From: Enterobacter kobei
GTDB taxonomy: Bacteria > Pseudomonadota > Gammaproteobacteria > Enterobacterales > Enterobacteriaceae
Length of the DNA stretch: 64,000 nucleotides
Assembly: GCF_001729765.1 (NCBI RefSeq)
Contig: NZ_CP017181.1
Location: 2,790,001-2,854,000, forward strand
Direction: 5' to 3'
In this document: positions 39,276-50,520 of the stretch, in pieces
Numbering within the stretch: position 1 is the stretch's first letter
Layout of the letters: each line of letters starts with the position of its first letter
Position numbers and translations under genes: made by a program
Notes under the pieces: generated by a model
The model's input: only the letters and a program-made list of their open reading frames with translations
What the model was told of the DNA's origin: nothing
Database searches by the model: none

Positions 39276-41332
39276 CGTTCAGCCTGGCCTGGAAGCGTAT
39301 CCTGCGCCAGGCCGATCAAAAAGGCGTATTCCAGCGCCACCCCTTCATAAGATTTAAACCGCCCCGACTTCCCTCCGTGCCCGGAGTCCATATCGGTACA
39401 GAGCAGCAGCAGGTTGTCGTCGGTTTTCAGTTCCCGCAGCTTTGCCACCCATTTCGCCGGTTCCCAGTACTGCACCTGTGAATCGTGCAAACCGGTGGTC
39501 ACCAGCATGTGCGGGTAGGCTTTCGCTTCCACGTTATCGTACGGGCTGTACGCTTTCATATAGCGATAATAGGTTTCATCCTGTGGATTCCCCCACTCTT
39601 CAAACTCCCCGGTCGTGAGCGGGATAGATTCGTCGAGCATGGTGGTGACCACATCGACAAACGGTACCTGCGCAACGATGCCCTTAAAACGCTCGGGACG
39701 CTGATTGATCACAGCGCCCATCAGCATGCCGCCCGCGCTGCCGCCCATGCCAAAGCAGAGCTGCGGATCGCCATAGCCTTGTTCAATTAAGGCGTCGCAA
39801 ACGTCGAGGTAATCATTGAACGTGTTTTGCTTTTTCAGGAATTTCCCGTCTTCATACCAGTGCTGGCCCAGCTCACCGCCGCCGCGAATATGAGCGATGG
39901 CAAAAACAAAGCCGCGGTCGAGCAGACTTAATCTGCTGCTGCTGAAGTCGGCATCCATGCTGGAACCATAGGAGCCGTAGCCGTAAACCAGGATAGGGTT
40001 TTTACCTTTCTGAAAATGCGCCTTGTGATACACGAGCGAAACCGGCACCTCGACACCATCGCGCGCGGTAACCCACAGGTGTTCGCTACGATAATTGTCG
40101 GATTCAAATCCCTTCACTTCTGTTTGCTTCAACACCTGGCGCTGGCCGGTATCCATATCCAGTTCGAACAGCGTATCCGGCGTGGTCATCGACGAGTAGC
40201 CATAGCGCAGCCGGGACGATTCAGGCTCAGGATTAAAACCAATCCAGGTGACGTAGGCCGGGTCGTCAAACGCGATCCCTATCACCTCGCGCGTTTTGCG
40301 GTTGATTTGCCGGATACTGGTCAACCCCCGCTGACGCTCTTCCACCACCAGCCAGTCGGTAAACAGCGTGAACCCTTCGAGCATCACCTGTTCCCGCGCG
40401 GGAATAAGCACCTCCCACTTGCGCTCGTCGCGCACCTTGGTCTTATACAGGCCAAAGTTTTTCCCCTCGCGGTTTGAGCGCAGATAAAAGCTGTGCTGGA
40501 AGTGATCCAGACTGTACTCATGGTCTTTTCGGCGCGGCAGAAAGCAGAGCGGCTGGGCATCAGGCAGTTCGGCATCCAGCAGCAGCACTTCTGAGGTGGT
40601 AGCGCTGGCAAGGAAAATAATCACATAGTGGCGTGAGGACGTTTTATGCAGGCTGACATAAAACGTTTCGTCTTTCTCTTCATAGACCAGTTCGTCATCG
40701 GCAGAGTCCGTGCCTACACTGTGGCGCCACACCTGATAAGGCAGCAGCGTGGCGGCGTGCTTTTTAACGTAGTAGACCGTCTCGGAATCGTTCGCCCAGA
40801 CAAAATCCGGGGAGACGTTTTCCAGCATTTCCGGATACCAGTTACCGGTTTCCAGATTGCGGAATCGCAGGCCATACTGACGACGGGAGAGATAATCCTC
40901 CGCCAGCGCCATAATGGTGTTATCCGGGGAGATGGACATACCGCCCAGCGTATAAAACTCGCTGTGGGCGGCACGCTGGTTGGCATCCAGCAGAATATCC
41001 CATTCATCCCACTCGGCGCTTAATACCGACTGTCGCTGATAGATGGGATATTCACTGCCGGGCTCGTAGATATGCCGATAACGATAGCCGTTTTTGGTCC
41101 AGGGCGCGGAGATATCGCGCTGAGGAATGCGCTGCACCATTTCGTTCAGCAGCTGGTCCTGAAGCGCCTGCTGGCTGGACATGACCTTGCGACCGTAATC
41201 GTTTTCTTCATGCAGGTAGTCGAGTACCTCTGGGCGGGAACGTGAATCGTCCCGTAGCCAGTAATAGTTATCTATACGCGTATCGCCATGGGTGGTGATC
41301 GCATACGGAGTACGTCGGGCTTTCGGTGGCAT
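39272..41332 (-). CDS. ptrB: Oligopeptidase B PtrB
   Basis: 686-residue S9A serine peptidase of the cytoplasm, cleaving small peptides after Arg or Lys. N-terminal seven-blade propeller, then the alpha/beta-hydrolase domain: nucleophile motif [12 protein letters not shown] (about S530), later acid and His in DSQVQYWEP and [11 protein letters not shown]. Length matches E. coli PtrB. Confidence 0.96.
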   Translation of the reverse strand: MPPKARRTPYAITTHGDTRIDNYYWLRDDSRSRPEVLDYLHEENDYGRKVMSSQQALQDQLLNEMVQRIPQRDISAPWTKNGYRYRHIYEPGSEYPIYQRQSVLSAEWDEWDILLDANQRAAHSEFYTLGGMSISPDNTIMALAEDYLSRRQYGLRFRNLETGNWYPEMLENVSPDFVWANDSETVYYVKKHAATLLPYQVWRHSVGTDSADDELVYEEKDETFYVSLHKTSSRHYVIIFLASATTSEVLLLDAELPDAQPLCFLPRRKDHEYSLDHFQHSFYLRSNREGKNFGLYKTKVRDERKWEVLIPAREQVMLEGFTLFTDWLVVEERQRGLTSIRQINRKTREVIGIAFDDPAYVTWIGFNPEPESSRLRYGYSSMTTPDTLFELDMDTGQRQVLKQTEVKGFESDNYRSEHLWVTARDGVEVPVSLVYHKAHFQKGKNPILVYGYGSYGSSMDADFSSSRLSLLDRGFVFAIAHIRGGGELGQHWYEDGKFLKKQNTFNDYLDVCDALIEQGYGDPQLCFGMGGSAGGMLMGAVINQRPERFKGIVAQVPFVDVVTTMLDESIPLTTGEFEEWGNPQDETYYRYMKAYSPYDNVEAKAYPHMLVTTGLHDSQVQYWEPAKWVAKLRELKTDDNLLLLCTDMDSGHGGKSGRFKSYEGVALEYAFLIGLAQDTLPGQAER

Positions 41333-41417
41333 GACATCATTCTTTTAAGTTTTACATCCTATAAGGTTGGCAAAACCCGCGAATGATGCAAGCGAAACAT
41401 GGCTACATCAGCGATAG

Positions 41418-42068
41418 CTAGCCCTGTAGCGTCTGTTTTTGCTCCCGGATATCCTGCTCAATCCCCTCGCGAACATCCTGAGGGATTTTCAACGCATCGC
41501 CCAGGGCGTTGAGATAGCTGCGTTCCATAAAGTGGTCAATATCAATGGCGGCACAGCTCAGGAAATAGAGTTCCAGCGCCTCTTCCTCATTCTGCACGCT
41601 TTGTGCCAGACGCTGCGGATCGAGCGGCTGCTCAATGGCCTGCGCCACCAGCGTTCTGCCCTGCTCTTCCACGCCGGCTTCTCGCATCTGCTGCTCGATA
41701 GCCGCTCGTTCTTTATCATCAATATGCCCGTCGCTTTTTGCGGCAAACACCAGCGAAAGAATGAGTCGCTCCGTACGCAGATCCAGCGGCGAAGTCTCCT
41801 CCCCAAAGTGGGGTTCATCCTGGTGCGCCGCGCGTACCCTGTCCTTGTACTTATTCCACAGCACGGTACCGGCGATAGCGCCGCCACCGGCCAGCAACGC
41901 GCCGGTACCGTACTTTGCCAGCAGCTTACGTGAGGATTTATTGGCGACCAGCAGCCCTGCCAGCCCTCCGAGCGCCCCCGATACCAGCAGTTTGCTGAGC
42001 CCCTGGTCGCCGGAACCTGATGTTTTCTGCCCTAGCATGGATTGCAGTTGATTTAACCAGCCTGACAT
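41418..42068 (-). CDS. yebE: TerB-fold inner-membrane-associated protein YebE
   Basis: 216 residues. A hydrophobic Gly/Ala/Leu-rich segment (about 27-75) is followed by a helical TerB/DUF533 domain ([40 protein letters not shown]). E. coli yebE is Cpx- and heat-shock-responsive; function unknown. The ATG at 42068 has AGGGAAA seven bases upstream; an in-frame GTG four codons earlier is less likely. In K-12 yebF and yebG follow; here purT does. Confidence 0.9.
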   Translation of the reverse strand: MSGWLNQLQSMLGQKTSGSGDQGLSKLLVSGALGGLAGLLVANKSSRKLLAKYGTGALLAGGGAIAGTVLWNKYKDRVRAAHQDEPHFGEETSPLDLRTERLILSLVFAAKSDGHIDDKERAAIEQQMREAGVEEQGRTLVAQAIEQPLDPQRLAQSVQNEEEALELYFLSCAAIDIDHFMERSYLNALGDALKIPQDVREGIEQDIREQKQTLQG

Positions 42069-42187
42069 GATTTCCCTCACTTAACGGTTAACATTTCCAC
42101 AGCGTAAGCGAGCAGGCGTCAGGAAATGTCCGTCGAGGCTAAAGAAGCGCAAATTTCTCGTCGGCCCTTTTGCCCTGCGCAAGACAG

Positions 42188-42203
42188 ACGCAAACGTTTT
42201 CGT
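42188..42203 (+). promoter_or_regulatory. PurR operator of purT
   Basis: ACGCAAACGTTTTCGT matches the PurR consensus ACGCAAACGTTTTCNT at every defined base. It lies 35 bp before the purT ATG and probably overlaps the promoter. Confidence 0.92.
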
Positions 42204-42237
42204 TTATACTGCGCGCATCTTTTTCAGGGGGAATGTT

Positions 42238-43416
42238 ATGACTCGTTTAGGAACCGCGCTGCGACCTGCGGCGACGCGTGTGATGCTGTTAGGATCGGGC
42301 GAGCTGGGGAAAGAAGTCGCCATTGAGTGCCAGCGTTTAGGGGTAGAAGTGATTGCCGTAGACCGCTACGCCGACGCGCCCGCCATGCATGTTGCCCATC
42401 GTTCTTATGTGATTAACATGCTGGACGGAGAAGCTCTGCGGACACTCATCACGCAGGAGAAACCGGATTTTGTGGTGCCGGAGATTGAAGCTATCGCGAC
42501 CGATACGCTGATCGCGCTTGAGCAGGAAGGTCAGCGCGTGGTGCCTTGCGCCAACGCAGCGAAACTGACCATGAACCGCGAAGGCATTCGCCGCCTGGCG
42601 GCAGAGGAGCTGGGGCTGCCCACTTCAAGCTACCGTTTTGCGGGCGATAAAACCGCATTCCTGCAGGCCGTCGATGAGATGGGTTACCCGTGCATCATTA
42701 AGCCGGTGATGAGCTCCTCCGGAAAAGGGCAGAGTTTTATCCGCGACAGCAGCACGCTGGACAAAGCCTGGGATTATGCGCAACAGGGTGGCCGTGCCGG
42801 AGCTGGCCGCGTGATCGTCGAGGGGGTGGTGAAGTTTGATTTCGAAATCACCCTGCTTACCGTCAGCGCCGTGGATGGCGTCCATTTCTGCGATCCGATT
42901 GGTCACCGCCAGGAGGATGGCGATTACCGCGAATCCTGGCAGCCACAGCAGATGAGCGCCCTGGCGCTGGAACGTGCCCAGGATATCGCCCGTAAAACCG
43001 TTCTGGCGTTAGGTGGTTACGGTCTGTTCGGCGTGGAGCTGTTTGTCTGCGGCGACGAGGTGATTTTCAGCGAAGTCTCCCCTCGCCCGCATGACACCGG
43101 GATGGTGACGTTGATATCGCAGGATCTCTCCGAGTTCGCCCTGCATGTTCGCGCCTTCCTTGGCCTGCCGGTTGGCGGTATTCGTCAGTACGGCCCGGCG
43201 GCCTCGGCGGTGATCCTGCCGCAGCTGACCAGTCAGAACGTGACGTTTGATAACGTCGAGGGCGCAACGGGCGCCGGGTTACAGGTACGTTTGTTCGGTA
43301 AGCCGGAGATCGACGGCACCCGTCGTCTGGGCGTGGCGTTAGCAACCGGGAATAACGTCGACGAGGCCATCGCACGCGCAAAAGCGGCGGCAGCGAACGT
43401 TAAGGTAGCAGGATAA
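42238..43416 (+). CDS. purT: Formate-dependent GAR transformylase PurT
   Basis: 392-residue ATP-grasp enzyme that makes formyl-GAR from GAR, formate and ATP, an alternative to PurN in purine synthesis. Features: N-terminal PreATP-grasp ([20 protein letters not shown]), ATP-grasp core ([16 protein letters not shown]), metal-binding end ([20 protein letters not shown]). AGGGGG lies about 7 bases before the ATG. A PurR operator lies upstream. Confidence 0.97.
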   Translation: MTRLGTALRPAATRVMLLGSGELGKEVAIECQRLGVEVIAVDRYADAPAMHVAHRSYVINMLDGEALRTLITQEKPDFVVPEIEAIATDTLIALEQEGQRVVPCANAAKLTMNREGIRRLAAEELGLPTSSYRFAGDKTAFLQAVDEMGYPCIIKPVMSSSGKGQSFIRDSSTLDKAWDYAQQGGRAGAGRVIVEGVVKFDFEITLLTVSAVDGVHFCDPIGHRQEDGDYRESWQPQQMSALALERAQDIARKTVLALGGYGLFGVELFVCGDEVIFSEVSPRPHDTGMVTLISQDLSEFALHVRAFLGLPVGGIRQYGPAASAVILPQLTSQNVTFDNVEGATGAGLQVRLFGKPEIDGTRRLGVALATGNNVDEAIARAKAAAANVKVAG

Positions 43417-43443
43417 AAAAAACGGGCCGAAAGGCCCGTTTTT
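43415..43443. terminator. Bidirectional terminator between purT and eda
   Basis: Stem AACGGGCC / GGCCCGTT with a GAAA tetraloop, A-run on the left and T-run on the right. It serves purT on plus and eda on minus. Confidence 0.92.
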
Positions 43444-43459
43444 CATACGATAAAAAAAC

Positions 43460-44101
43460 TTATTGCTTCGCGCCTTCAACCGCTTCGCGAGCCAGTTTCG
43501 TGATGCGATCCCAGTCGCCCGCTTCCAGCGCATCCGCTGGCACCAGCCATGAACCCCCGATGCACAGCACGCTTTTCAGCGCCAGGTAGTCACGGTAGTT
43601 CGCCGGAGAGATACCGCCCGTCGGGCAGAAACGCACCTGAGAGAATGGACCTGCAATCGCCTGCAGCGCTTTGGTGCCACCGTTGGCTTCTGCCGGGAAG
43701 AATTTGAACTCTTTCAGGCCGTAGTCCATGCCCAGCATCAGTTCAGACACGGTGCTGATACCCGGGATCAAAGGAATAGTGCCTTCGGTCGCTGCTTTCA
43801 GCAGCGGCTCGGTCAGGCCAGGGCTGATAGCGAACTGAGCTCCGGCCTCCGTGACTTCTGCCAGCTGTTGCGCGTTGAGAACAGTGCCCGCACCGATGAT
43901 GGCCTCCGGCACTTCTCTGGCGATAGCGCGAATCGCATCCATCGCGCAGGCGGTACGCAGGGTCACTTCCAGAACACGAACGCCACCCGCAACCAGCGCT
44001 TTCGCCATTGGCACAGCGTGCTCCAGCTTGTTTACCACGATAACCGGCACGACAGGGCCAGTGGTCAGGATTGCTTCTGCACTTGTTTTCCAGTTTTTCA
44101 T
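43460..44101 (-). CDS. eda: KDPG/KHG aldolase Eda
   Basis: 213 residues. Cleaves 2-keto-3-deoxy-6-phosphogluconate to pyruvate and glyceraldehyde-3-phosphate, last step of the Entner-Doudoroff path. Schiff-base Lys in [14 protein letters not shown] (about K133), phosphate site [12 protein letters not shown]. The ATG at 44101 gives E. coli Eda length; 11 more codons are open upstream but reach toward edd. Lies 39 bp downstream of edd, one operon. Confidence 0.97.
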   Translation of the reverse strand: MKNWKTSAEAILTTGPVVPVIVVNKLEHAVPMAKALVAGGVRVLEVTLRTACAMDAIRAIAREVPEAIIGAGTVLNAQQLAEVTEAGAQFAISPGLTEPLLKAATEGTIPLIPGISTVSELMLGMDYGLKEFKFFPAEANGGTKALQAIAGPFSQVRFCPTGGISPANYRDYLALKSVLCIGGSWLVPADALEAGDWDRITKLAREAVEGAKQ

Positions 44102-44140
44102 CAGAGTTTTCTCTCGCCAGATCGTTAAAATCAAGTCGTC

Positions 44141-45952
44141 TTAAAACGTAATACAGGTTGCGCCCTGCTCCGCACCGGAGAGTTTCTCACGCAGCGCGCT
44201 GAACATTTCGCGTCCGGTTCCCACGCGCGATGCGCTCAGGTCAGGAATATGTGGCTGACGTGCCGCCAGCTCTGCCTCATCCACCAGCAGGGTTAACTCA
44301 CCTGTCTGACCGTTCACGCGGATCATGTCACCGTCGCGCACTTTCGCCAGCAAACCGCCGTCATAAGCTTCCGGCGTGACGTGGATAGCTGAAGGCACTT
44401 TGCCGGATGCACCGGAGAGGCGTCCATCGGTCACTAACGCAATTTTGAAACGGCGGTCCAATAATACACCAAGTGGTGGCATAAGTTTATGTAATTCTGG
44501 CATGCCGTTCGCTTTTGGCCCCTGATGACGCACTACCACCACACAGTCTTTATCAAGCAAACCCGCGTCAAAAGCGGGTAATACGTCGTGCTGGCTTTCA
44601 AACACCACAGCCGGCGCTTCAATAACCTGGTTCTCTTCCGGTACAGCAGACGTTTTCATCACCGCACGACCGAGGTTGCCGCTCAGCACTTTGGTGCCAC
44701 CATGAGGAGAGAACGGTTTGTCGATGGTGGCAATCACCTGCGCATCGAGAGATGCGGTCGCCCCGTCGCGCCAGTCCAGCTCGCCATTGTTCAGCCACGG
44801 CTCCTGGGTATAGCGCTGCAGGCCAAAGCCTGCCACGGTGTTGACGTCTTCATGCAGCAAACCGCCTTTCAGCAGCTCGCGCATCAGCAGCGGTACGCCA
44901 CCCGCAGCCTGGAAGTGGTTGATGTCCGCCGGACCGTTCGGGTAAAGACGTGCCATCAGCGGCACCACGGAAGAGATCTCAGAGAAATCATCCCAGTTGA
45001 TCAGAATGCCCGCCGCGCGCGCCATGGCCACCAGGTGCATGGTGTGGTTGGTCGAACCGCCGGTGGCCAGCAGAGCCACGATACCGTTGACGATCACTTT
45101 TTCGTCGACCATTTTGCCCATCGGCATCCATTCATTGCCGTTTCCGGTCAGACGCGTCACCTGACGTGCTGCGGCCTCAGTCAAGGCCTGACGCAGTGGT
45201 GCATCCGGCTGGATAAAGGACGAGCCCGGCAGCTGCATGCCCATAAATTCCACCACCATCTGGTTGGTGTTGGCCGTGCCGTAGAATGTACAGGTACCCG
45301 GCGCATGGTAGGACGCGGCTTCCGCCTCCAGCAGCGCCTGACGGTCTGCTTTTCCTTCCGCATACAGCTGGCGAATACGCACTTTTTCTTTGTTCGGCAG
45401 GCCGCTTGCCATCGGGCCAGACGGCACAAAGATCGCGGGCAGATGGCCAAACGACAGCGCTGCCATCACCAGTCCCGGAACGATCTTGTCGCACACGCCC
45501 AGGTACAGTGCGCCATCAAACATGTTGTGTGACAGGCCTACTGCAGCAGACATCGCAATCACTTCGCGGCTGAGCAGCGACAGTTCCATACCATCCTGCC
45601 CCTGGGTCACACCGTCGCACATTGCCGGCACGCCACCCGCGACCTGACCTACCGCATTCACGCTGTGCAGCGCGTTACGAATGATATTGGGATAGACCTC
45701 ATACGGCTGGTGGGCGGAGAGCATGTCGTTATAGGAGGTAATAATGGCGATATTGTTACGCAACATGCTTTTCAGGGAGGCTTTATCATCGGGCTGGCAG
45801 GCCGCGAAGCCGTGCGCCAGGTTACCACAGGCCAGCTGGGAGCGATGGACGGTATTGCTCTTTGCCTGTTCAATCCGGGCGAGGTAGGCCGAACGGGTCT
45901 CCTTCGAGCGCTCAATAATGCGTTGTGTTACGCGTAACAATGTCGGATTCAT
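44141..45952 (-). CDS. edd: 6-phosphogluconate dehydratase Edd
   Basis: 603-residue IlvD/Edd-family Fe-S enzyme making KDPG from 6-phosphogluconate. Conserved segments: [35 protein letters not shown] (cluster Cys), [17 protein letters not shown] (cluster Cys), [11 protein letters not shown], and [20 protein letters not shown] GntR-type operator lies 194 bp upstream, in line with gluconate induction in E. coli. Confidence 0.97.
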   Translation of the reverse strand: MNPTLLRVTQRIIERSKETRSAYLARIEQAKSNTVHRSQLACGNLAHGFAACQPDDKASLKSMLRNNIAIITSYNDMLSAHQPYEVYPNIIRNALHSVNAVGQVAGGVPAMCDGVTQGQDGMELSLLSREVIAMSAAVGLSHNMFDGALYLGVCDKIVPGLVMAALSFGHLPAIFVPSGPMASGLPNKEKVRIRQLYAEGKADRQALLEAEAASYHAPGTCTFYGTANTNQMVVEFMGMQLPGSSFIQPDAPLRQALTEAAARQVTRLTGNGNEWMPMGKMVDEKVIVNGIVALLATGGSTNHTMHLVAMARAAGILINWDDFSEISSVVPLMARLYPNGPADINHFQAAGGVPLLMRELLKGGLLHEDVNTVAGFGLQRYTQEPWLNNGELDWRDGATASLDAQVIATIDKPFSPHGGTKVLSGNLGRAVMKTSAVPEENQVIEAPAVVFESQHDVLPAFDAGLLDKDCVVVVRHQGPKANGMPELHKLMPPLGVLLDRRFKIALVTDGRLSGASGKVPSAIHVTPEAYDGGLLAKVRDGDMIRVNGQTGELTLLVDEAELAARQPHIPDLSASRVGTGREMFSALREKLSGAEQGATCITF

Positions 45953-46073
45953 AAAAGCTCCTCTAATTTATCTGTCCGGGCTCAGGAGTTTACAACGTCG
46001 CTGGCAGTTGTTAACACCGCTGAAACGCTTGCTGTCCGGAGCTCTGGGGCAAAATCACTTCCGGCAGTGTAAT

Positions 46074-46108
46074 AAAAAAAGCGCCGCGGGGAAATCCACG
46101 TGGCGCTT
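46074..46108 (-). terminator. Terminator of zwf
   Basis: Stem AAGCGCCACG (minus-strand sense) / CGCGGCGCTT with one mismatch, followed by a run of seven T on the minus strand. About 80 bp beyond the zwf stop. Confidence 0.82.
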
Positions 46109-46145
46109 AAAAGAATAAAAATTGTGCCACTAGCTGTGTTAGATC

Positions 46146-46161
46146 ATGTTACCGGTAAAAT
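46146..46161 (-). promoter_or_regulatory. GntR operator upstream of edd
   Basis: ATGTTA-CCGG-TAAAAT, one base from the perfect palindrome ATGTTACCGGTAACAT-type GntR box. GntR represses gluconate-use genes including edd-eda. It lies between zwf stop and edd. Confidence 0.65.
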
Positions 46162-46186
46162 AACACTTTCGGGCTAGTGGATTATC

Positions 46187-47662
46187 CTACTCAAACTCGT
46201 TCCAGGAGCGGCCATCACGGGTGATCATGGCCACCGATGCAACCGGCCCCCAGGTGCCCGCCTGATATGGTTTTGGCGCATCCTGATCGGCTGCCCAAGC
46301 TTCGGTAATGGAATCGACCCATTTCCACGCCTCTTCCACTTCATCGCGACGCACGAACAGCGCCTGGATACCACGCATGGTTTCCAGCAGCAGACGCTCA
46401 TAAGCATCCGCGAGGTGCGTCTGGTTGAAGGTTTCGGAGTAGCTCAGATCCAGTTTGGTGGTCTGCAGGTTATGCTTGTGATCCAGGCCCGGCACTTTGT
46501 TGAGGATCTGGATATCAACCCCTTCGTCCGGCTGCAAACGAATGGTCAGTTTGTTCTGCGGCAGCTCCTGCCAGGACTCTTTAAACAGGTTCAGTTCCGG
46601 GTTTTTGAAGTAGACGACGACTTCGGAACATTTGGTTGGCAGACGTTTACCGGTACGCAGGTAGAACGGCACGCCCGCCCAGCGCCAGTCATCGATGTCC
46701 ACGCGGATCGCTACAAAAGTCTCGGTGTTGCTGGATTTGTTCGCGCCCTCTTCTTCCAGGTAGCCCGGCACTTTTTTGCCTTGCGCAAACCCGGCGGTGT
46801 ACTGGCCGCGAACGGTCTTCTCACGCACGTTGGAGCGGTCAATGCGGCGCAGCGACTTGAGCACTTTGACTTTGGCGTCGCGAATGCTGTCTGCCGTCAG
46901 GTCAGACGGCGGTGACATGGCGATCATGCACAGAATTTGCAGGAGGTGGTTCTGGATCATGTCGCGCATCTGGCCTGCCTGGTCAAAGTACCCCCAGCGG
47001 CCTTCGATACCTACCTCTTCCGCCACGGTGATTTCCACGTGGTCGATAGTGCGGTTATCCCAGTTATTCACAAACAGGGAGTTAGCAAAACGCAGCGCCA
47101 GCAGGTTCAGTACCGTCTCTTTACCGAGATAGTGGTCGATACGGTAAACCTGGCACTCTTCGAAGAACTCTCCCACTTGGTCGTTGATTTCACGCGAGGT
47201 TGCCAGAGAGGTACCCAGCGGCTTCTCCATCACCACGCGCGCCGGTTTGGCGTTCAGTTTGGCTTCGCCGAGACCTTTGCAGATGGCGCCGAAAGTGCTT
47301 GGCGGCATGGCGAAATAGTTAATGGTGACACGGTTTTTCTGATCCAGCATGGCGCCCAGGCGGTTAAACGCGCTGACGTCATTGACGTCCAGGTTGCAGA
47401 AATCAAGACGACCGCTCAGGGTATCCCACAAACTTTCATCAATTTTTTCCTTCATGAAAGTTTCGAGCGCCTCGCGGACGACTTTGGTATAAGCGTCCTT
47501 ATCCCAGTCGGCGCGCCCTACCCCCAGGATACGGGTATCCGGATGAATTTGGCCCGCTTTCTCCAGTTGATACAGGGAAGGCAGCAATTTTCGGCGTGCA
47601 AGATCGCCTTTCGCGCCGAAAATGACCAGGTCACATGCCTGGGCTGTTTGCGTTACCGCCAT
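46187..47662 (-). CDS. zwf: Glucose-6-phosphate 1-dehydrogenase Zwf
   Basis: 491 residues. Oxidises glucose-6-phosphate to 6-phosphogluconolactone, making NADPH; entry to the pentose-phosphate and Entner-Doudoroff routes. Nucleotide site [19 protein letters not shown], active site [19 protein letters not shown]. Same length as E. coli Zwf. AGGAG lies about 6 bases before the ATG. A HexR operator lies upstream. Runs 234 bp before edd on the same strand. Confidence 0.98.
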   Translation of the reverse strand: MAVTQTAQACDLVIFGAKGDLARRKLLPSLYQLEKAGQIHPDTRILGVGRADWDKDAYTKVVREALETFMKEKIDESLWDTLSGRLDFCNLDVNDVSAFNRLGAMLDQKNRVTINYFAMPPSTFGAICKGLGEAKLNAKPARVVMEKPLGTSLATSREINDQVGEFFEECQVYRIDHYLGKETVLNLLALRFANSLFVNNWDNRTIDHVEITVAEEVGIEGRWGYFDQAGQMRDMIQNHLLQILCMIAMSPPSDLTADSIRDAKVKVLKSLRRIDRSNVREKTVRGQYTAGFAQGKKVPGYLEEEGANKSSNTETFVAIRVDIDDWRWAGVPFYLRTGKRLPTKCSEVVVYFKNPELNLFKESWQELPQNKLTIRLQPDEGVDIQILNKVPGLDHKHNLQTTKLDLSYSETFNQTHLADAYERLLLETMRGIQALFVRRDEVEEAWKWVDSITEAWAADQDAPKPYQAGTWGPVASVAMITRDGRSWNEFE

Positions 47663-48020
47663 GTCATTCTCCTCAGTTGGATCACCTGGTACTTCTGCCA
47701 GGTATCGTTGTAATTTTATTACAATGCACTGTACTGCTTTTACGTCATTCCCGAAACCATTAGCACTTATCGTCTCGTGCGATACGGCAATTTTTCGCCT
47801 TGCAGCCGATTACGGGGGCATTATGACGCAACAAGCGTCGATAATTTGCGCAACAGGGTCATAGCAAAACCCGACATCGATCAAGTAATGAAAAAAAACA
47901 ACAACATTATCTTGTCGACTGTTACCCTTTATGGAAGCCACAGGGGTAATATCGGCTAATCGAATGAAGATTTCATCCATTTATGAAATCGTTTCCACCC
48001 CCACGAGCGCCCTGTTAACA
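47663..48020. promoter_or_regulatory. zwf-hexR divergent control region
   Basis: 358 bp between zwf and hexR starts. It holds the HexR box close to zwf (listed separately) and an AT-rich centre. The hexR frame is open 30 codons upstream of its ATG, but that stretch is not like HexR. No other site is seen clearly; the SoxS/MarA box known at E. coli zwf was not resolved. Confidence 0.5.
47709..47723 (-). promoter_or_regulatory. HexR operator of zwf
   Basis: TGTAATAAAATTACA on the minus strand, fitting the HexR consensus TGTARTTWWATTACA on the plus strand (TGTAATTTTATTACA). Its centre is 54 bp before the zwf start. HexR releases DNA when KDPG binds. Confidence 0.85.
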
Positions 48021-48896
48021 ATGAATATGCTTGAAAAAATCCAGTATCAACTGGAACACCTTAGCAAATCCGAGCGAAAAGTGGCTGAAGTCATTCTTGC
48101 CTCTCCCGCTCAGGCGATTCATTCAAGCATCGCCGCGCTGGCTCAGGAAGCAGGCGTCAGCGAACCGACCGTTAACCGCTTCTGCCGTAGCCTGGAAACG
48201 CGCGGCTTTCCTGATTTTAAACTGCATCTGGCACAAAGTCTGGCAAACGGCACCCCTTATGTTAATCGTAATGTGGATGAAGACGACAGCGTAGATGCCT
48301 ACACGGCGAAAATTTTTGAGTCAGCTATGGCCACGCTTGACCACGTTCGTCAGTCTCTGGATATGAGTTCGGTGAACCGTGCGGTGGATTTACTTACCCA
48401 GGCCAAGCGGATCGCGTTCTTCGGACTTGGGTCGTCGGCCGCCGTGGCGCACGATGCCATGAATAAATTCTTCCGCTTCAACGTGCCGGTGATTTATTCC
48501 GATGACATTGTGCTGCAACGCATGAGCTGTATGAATTGCAGTGAAGATGACGTCGTGGTACTCATTTCGCATACTGGCCGCACCAAAAGTCAGGTGGAAC
48601 TGGCGCAGCTGGCCCGTGAAAACGATGCCATGGTGATCGCCCTCACCACCGCCGGTACGCCGCTGGCACGAGAGGCAACGCTCGCCATTACGCTGGACGT
48701 CCCGGAGGATACCGATATGTATATGCCTATGGTTTCCCGTCTGGCACAGCTCACGGTTATAGACGTGCTGGCGACCGGTTTTACCTTGCGCCGGGGCGCA
48801 AAATTCAGAGATAACTTGAAGCGAGTCAAGGAAGCGCTGAAGGAATCGCGTTTTGATAAAGAATTGCTCATAAAGAGCGATGTTTCCTTAAAGTAG
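48021..48896 (+). CDS. hexR: RpiR-family regulator HexR
   Basis: 291 residues. KDPG-sensing repressor of central carbon genes (zwf, edd-eda, pyk and others). N-terminal HTH about 1-77 ([31 protein letters not shown]), SIS sugar-phosphate domain about 125-260 ([40 protein letters not shown]). The ATG at 48021 gives [16 protein letters not shown] as in E. coli. Divergent from zwf, followed by pykA after 134 bp. Confidence 0.95.
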   Translation: MNMLEKIQYQLEHLSKSERKVAEVILASPAQAIHSSIAALAQEAGVSEPTVNRFCRSLETRGFPDFKLHLAQSLANGTPYVNRNVDEDDSVDAYTAKIFESAMATLDHVRQSLDMSSVNRAVDLLTQAKRIAFFGLGSSAAVAHDAMNKFFRFNVPVIYSDDIVLQRMSCMNCSEDDVVVLISHTGRTKSQVELAQLARENDAMVIALTTAGTPLAREATLAITLDVPEDTDMYMPMVSRLAQLTVIDVLATGFTLRRGAKFRDNLKRVKEALKESRFDKELLIKSDVSLK

Positions 48897-49030
48897 ATAA
48901 CGAAGACGTAACCAATAATTACGATGTAATGATTTACGGCATTCGGTCCTCTCTTTGCTGCCTTGCGGCAGATGAAGGCCGATTCAATGTTCACGCAACA
49001 CCAAAGTTGTTTCAGTCAACGGAGTATTAC

Positions 49031-50473
49031 ATGTCCAGAAGGCTTCGCAGAACCAAGATCGTTACCACCTTAGGCCCGGCCACCGACCGCGATAATAACC
49101 TTGAAAAGATTATCGCCGCGGGTGCCAACGTGGTGCGCATGAACTTCTCTCACGGTACGCCAGAAGACCATAAATTACGTGCCGACAAAGTGCGTGAGAT
49201 CGCCGCTAAACTGGGCCGCCATGTCGCTATCCTCGGCGATCTGCAGGGTCCTAAAATTCGTGTCTCCACCTTCAAAGAAGGTAAAGTTTTCCTCAATATC
49301 GGCGATAAATTCCTGCTGGATGCCAACCTGGGCAAAGGCGAAGGCGATAAAGAAAAAGTCGGGATTGACTATAAAGGCCTGCCAGCTGACGTGGTGCCTG
49401 GCGATATCCTGCTGCTCGACGACGGACGCGTACAGCTGAAGGTGCTCGAAGTTCAGGGGATGAAAGTGTTCACCGAAGTCACCGTCGGTGGCCCGCTCTC
49501 CAACAATAAAGGTATCAACAAACTGGGCGGCGGCCTCTCTGCGGAAGCGCTGACCGATAAAGACAAAGCGGACATCGTTACTGCGGCTCTGATCGGCGTT
49601 GACTACCTGGCAGTCTCCTTCCCACGCTGTGGCGAAGATCTGAACTATGCACGCCGTCTGGCCCGTGATGCAGGCTGTGATGCCAAAATTGTTGCCAAGG
49701 TTGAACGCGCGGAAGCCGTTTGCGATCAGGACGCCATGGACGATGTGATCCTGGCTTCTGACGTGGTGATGGTGGCCCGCGGCGATTTGGGTGTGGAAAT
49801 CGGCGATCCTGAGCTGGTTGGTATCCAGAAAGCGCTGATTCGTCGCGCACGTCAACTGAACCGCGCGGTGATCACCGCGACCCAGATGATGGAATCCATG
49901 ATCACCAACCCAATGCCAACCCGTGCGGAAGTGATGGACGTCGCTAACGCCGTGCTGGATGGTACCGATGCGGTGATGCTGTCTGCGGAAACCGCTGCGG
50001 GCCAATATCCTGCTGAAACCGTGGCCGCGATGGCGCGTGTCTGCCTGGGCGCAGAGAAGATCCCAAGCATCAACGTCTCTAAACACCGTCTGGACGTGCA
50101 GTTCGACAACGTGGAAGAAGCGATTGCGATGTCTGCCATGTACGCGGCAAACCATCTGAAAGGGGTTACCGCGATCATCACCATGACCGAATCAGGCCGT
50201 ACCGCGCTGATGACTTCCCGTATCAGCTCCGGTCTGCCGATCTTCGCCATGTCCCGTCATGAACGTACGCTGAATCTGACGGCGCTGTACCGTGGTGTGA
50301 CGCCAGTGCACTTCGACAGCACCAATGACGGCGTGGCAGCCGCGCACGATGCCGTCAATCTGCTGCGCGACAAAGGTTACCTGGTGTCCGGTGATATCGT
50401 TATCGTGACGCAGGGTGATGTGATGAGCACCATCGGCTCAACCAACACCACCCGCGTTATGACCGTCGAGTAA
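49031..50473 (+). CDS. pykA: Pyruvate kinase II PykA
   Basis: 480 residues. Converts PEP and ADP to pyruvate and ATP; the type II enzyme is AMP-activated in E. coli. Motifs: [28 protein letters not shown], active-site [38 protein letters not shown]. The ATG at 49031 has GGAG about 8 bases upstream; 34 open codons further upstream are not part of the family. Confidence 0.98.
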   Translation: MSRRLRRTKIVTTLGPATDRDNNLEKIIAAGANVVRMNFSHGTPEDHKLRADKVREIAAKLGRHVAILGDLQGPKIRVSTFKEGKVFLNIGDKFLLDANLGKGEGDKEKVGIDYKGLPADVVPGDILLLDDGRVQLKVLEVQGMKVFTEVTVGGPLSNNKGINKLGGGLSAEALTDKDKADIVTAALIGVDYLAVSFPRCGEDLNYARRLARDAGCDAKIVAKVERAEAVCDQDAMDDVILASDVVMVARGDLGVEIGDPELVGIQKALIRRARQLNRAVITATQMMESMITNPMPTRAEVMDVANAVLDGTDAVMLSAETAAGQYPAETVAAMARVCLGAEKIPSINVSKHRLDVQFDNVEEAIAMSAMYAANHLKGVTAIITMTESGRTALMTSRISSGLPIFAMSRHERTLNLTALYRGVTPVHFDSTNDGVAAAHDAVNLLRDKGYLVSGDIVIVTQGDVMSTIGSTNTTRVMTVE

Positions 50474-50486
50474 CAACATCTGTGTT

Positions 50487-50520
50487 AAAAAGCCCTCTCC
50501 ATCTGGAGAGGGCTTTTTTT
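50487..50520. terminator. Bidirectional terminator between pykA and lpxM
   Basis: Perfect 11-bp stem AAGCCCTCTCC / GGAGAGGGCTT with an ATCT loop, A-run on the left and seven T on the right. Serves pykA and convergent lpxM, whose stop codon begins at 50519. Confidence 0.93.

Noticed and set aside
46937..47713. 258-codon open frame on plus inside zwf
   Set aside because: Shadow of zwf; it would also cover the zwf start and HexR region.
48897..49030. Palindromic CGTAA...TTACG upstream of pykA as a HexR box
   Set aside because: Arms and spacing differ from the HexR consensus TGTARTTWWATTACA; too weak to list.
49175..50155. 326-codon open frame on minus inside pykA
   Set aside because: Shadow of a highly conserved gene, no plausible product.
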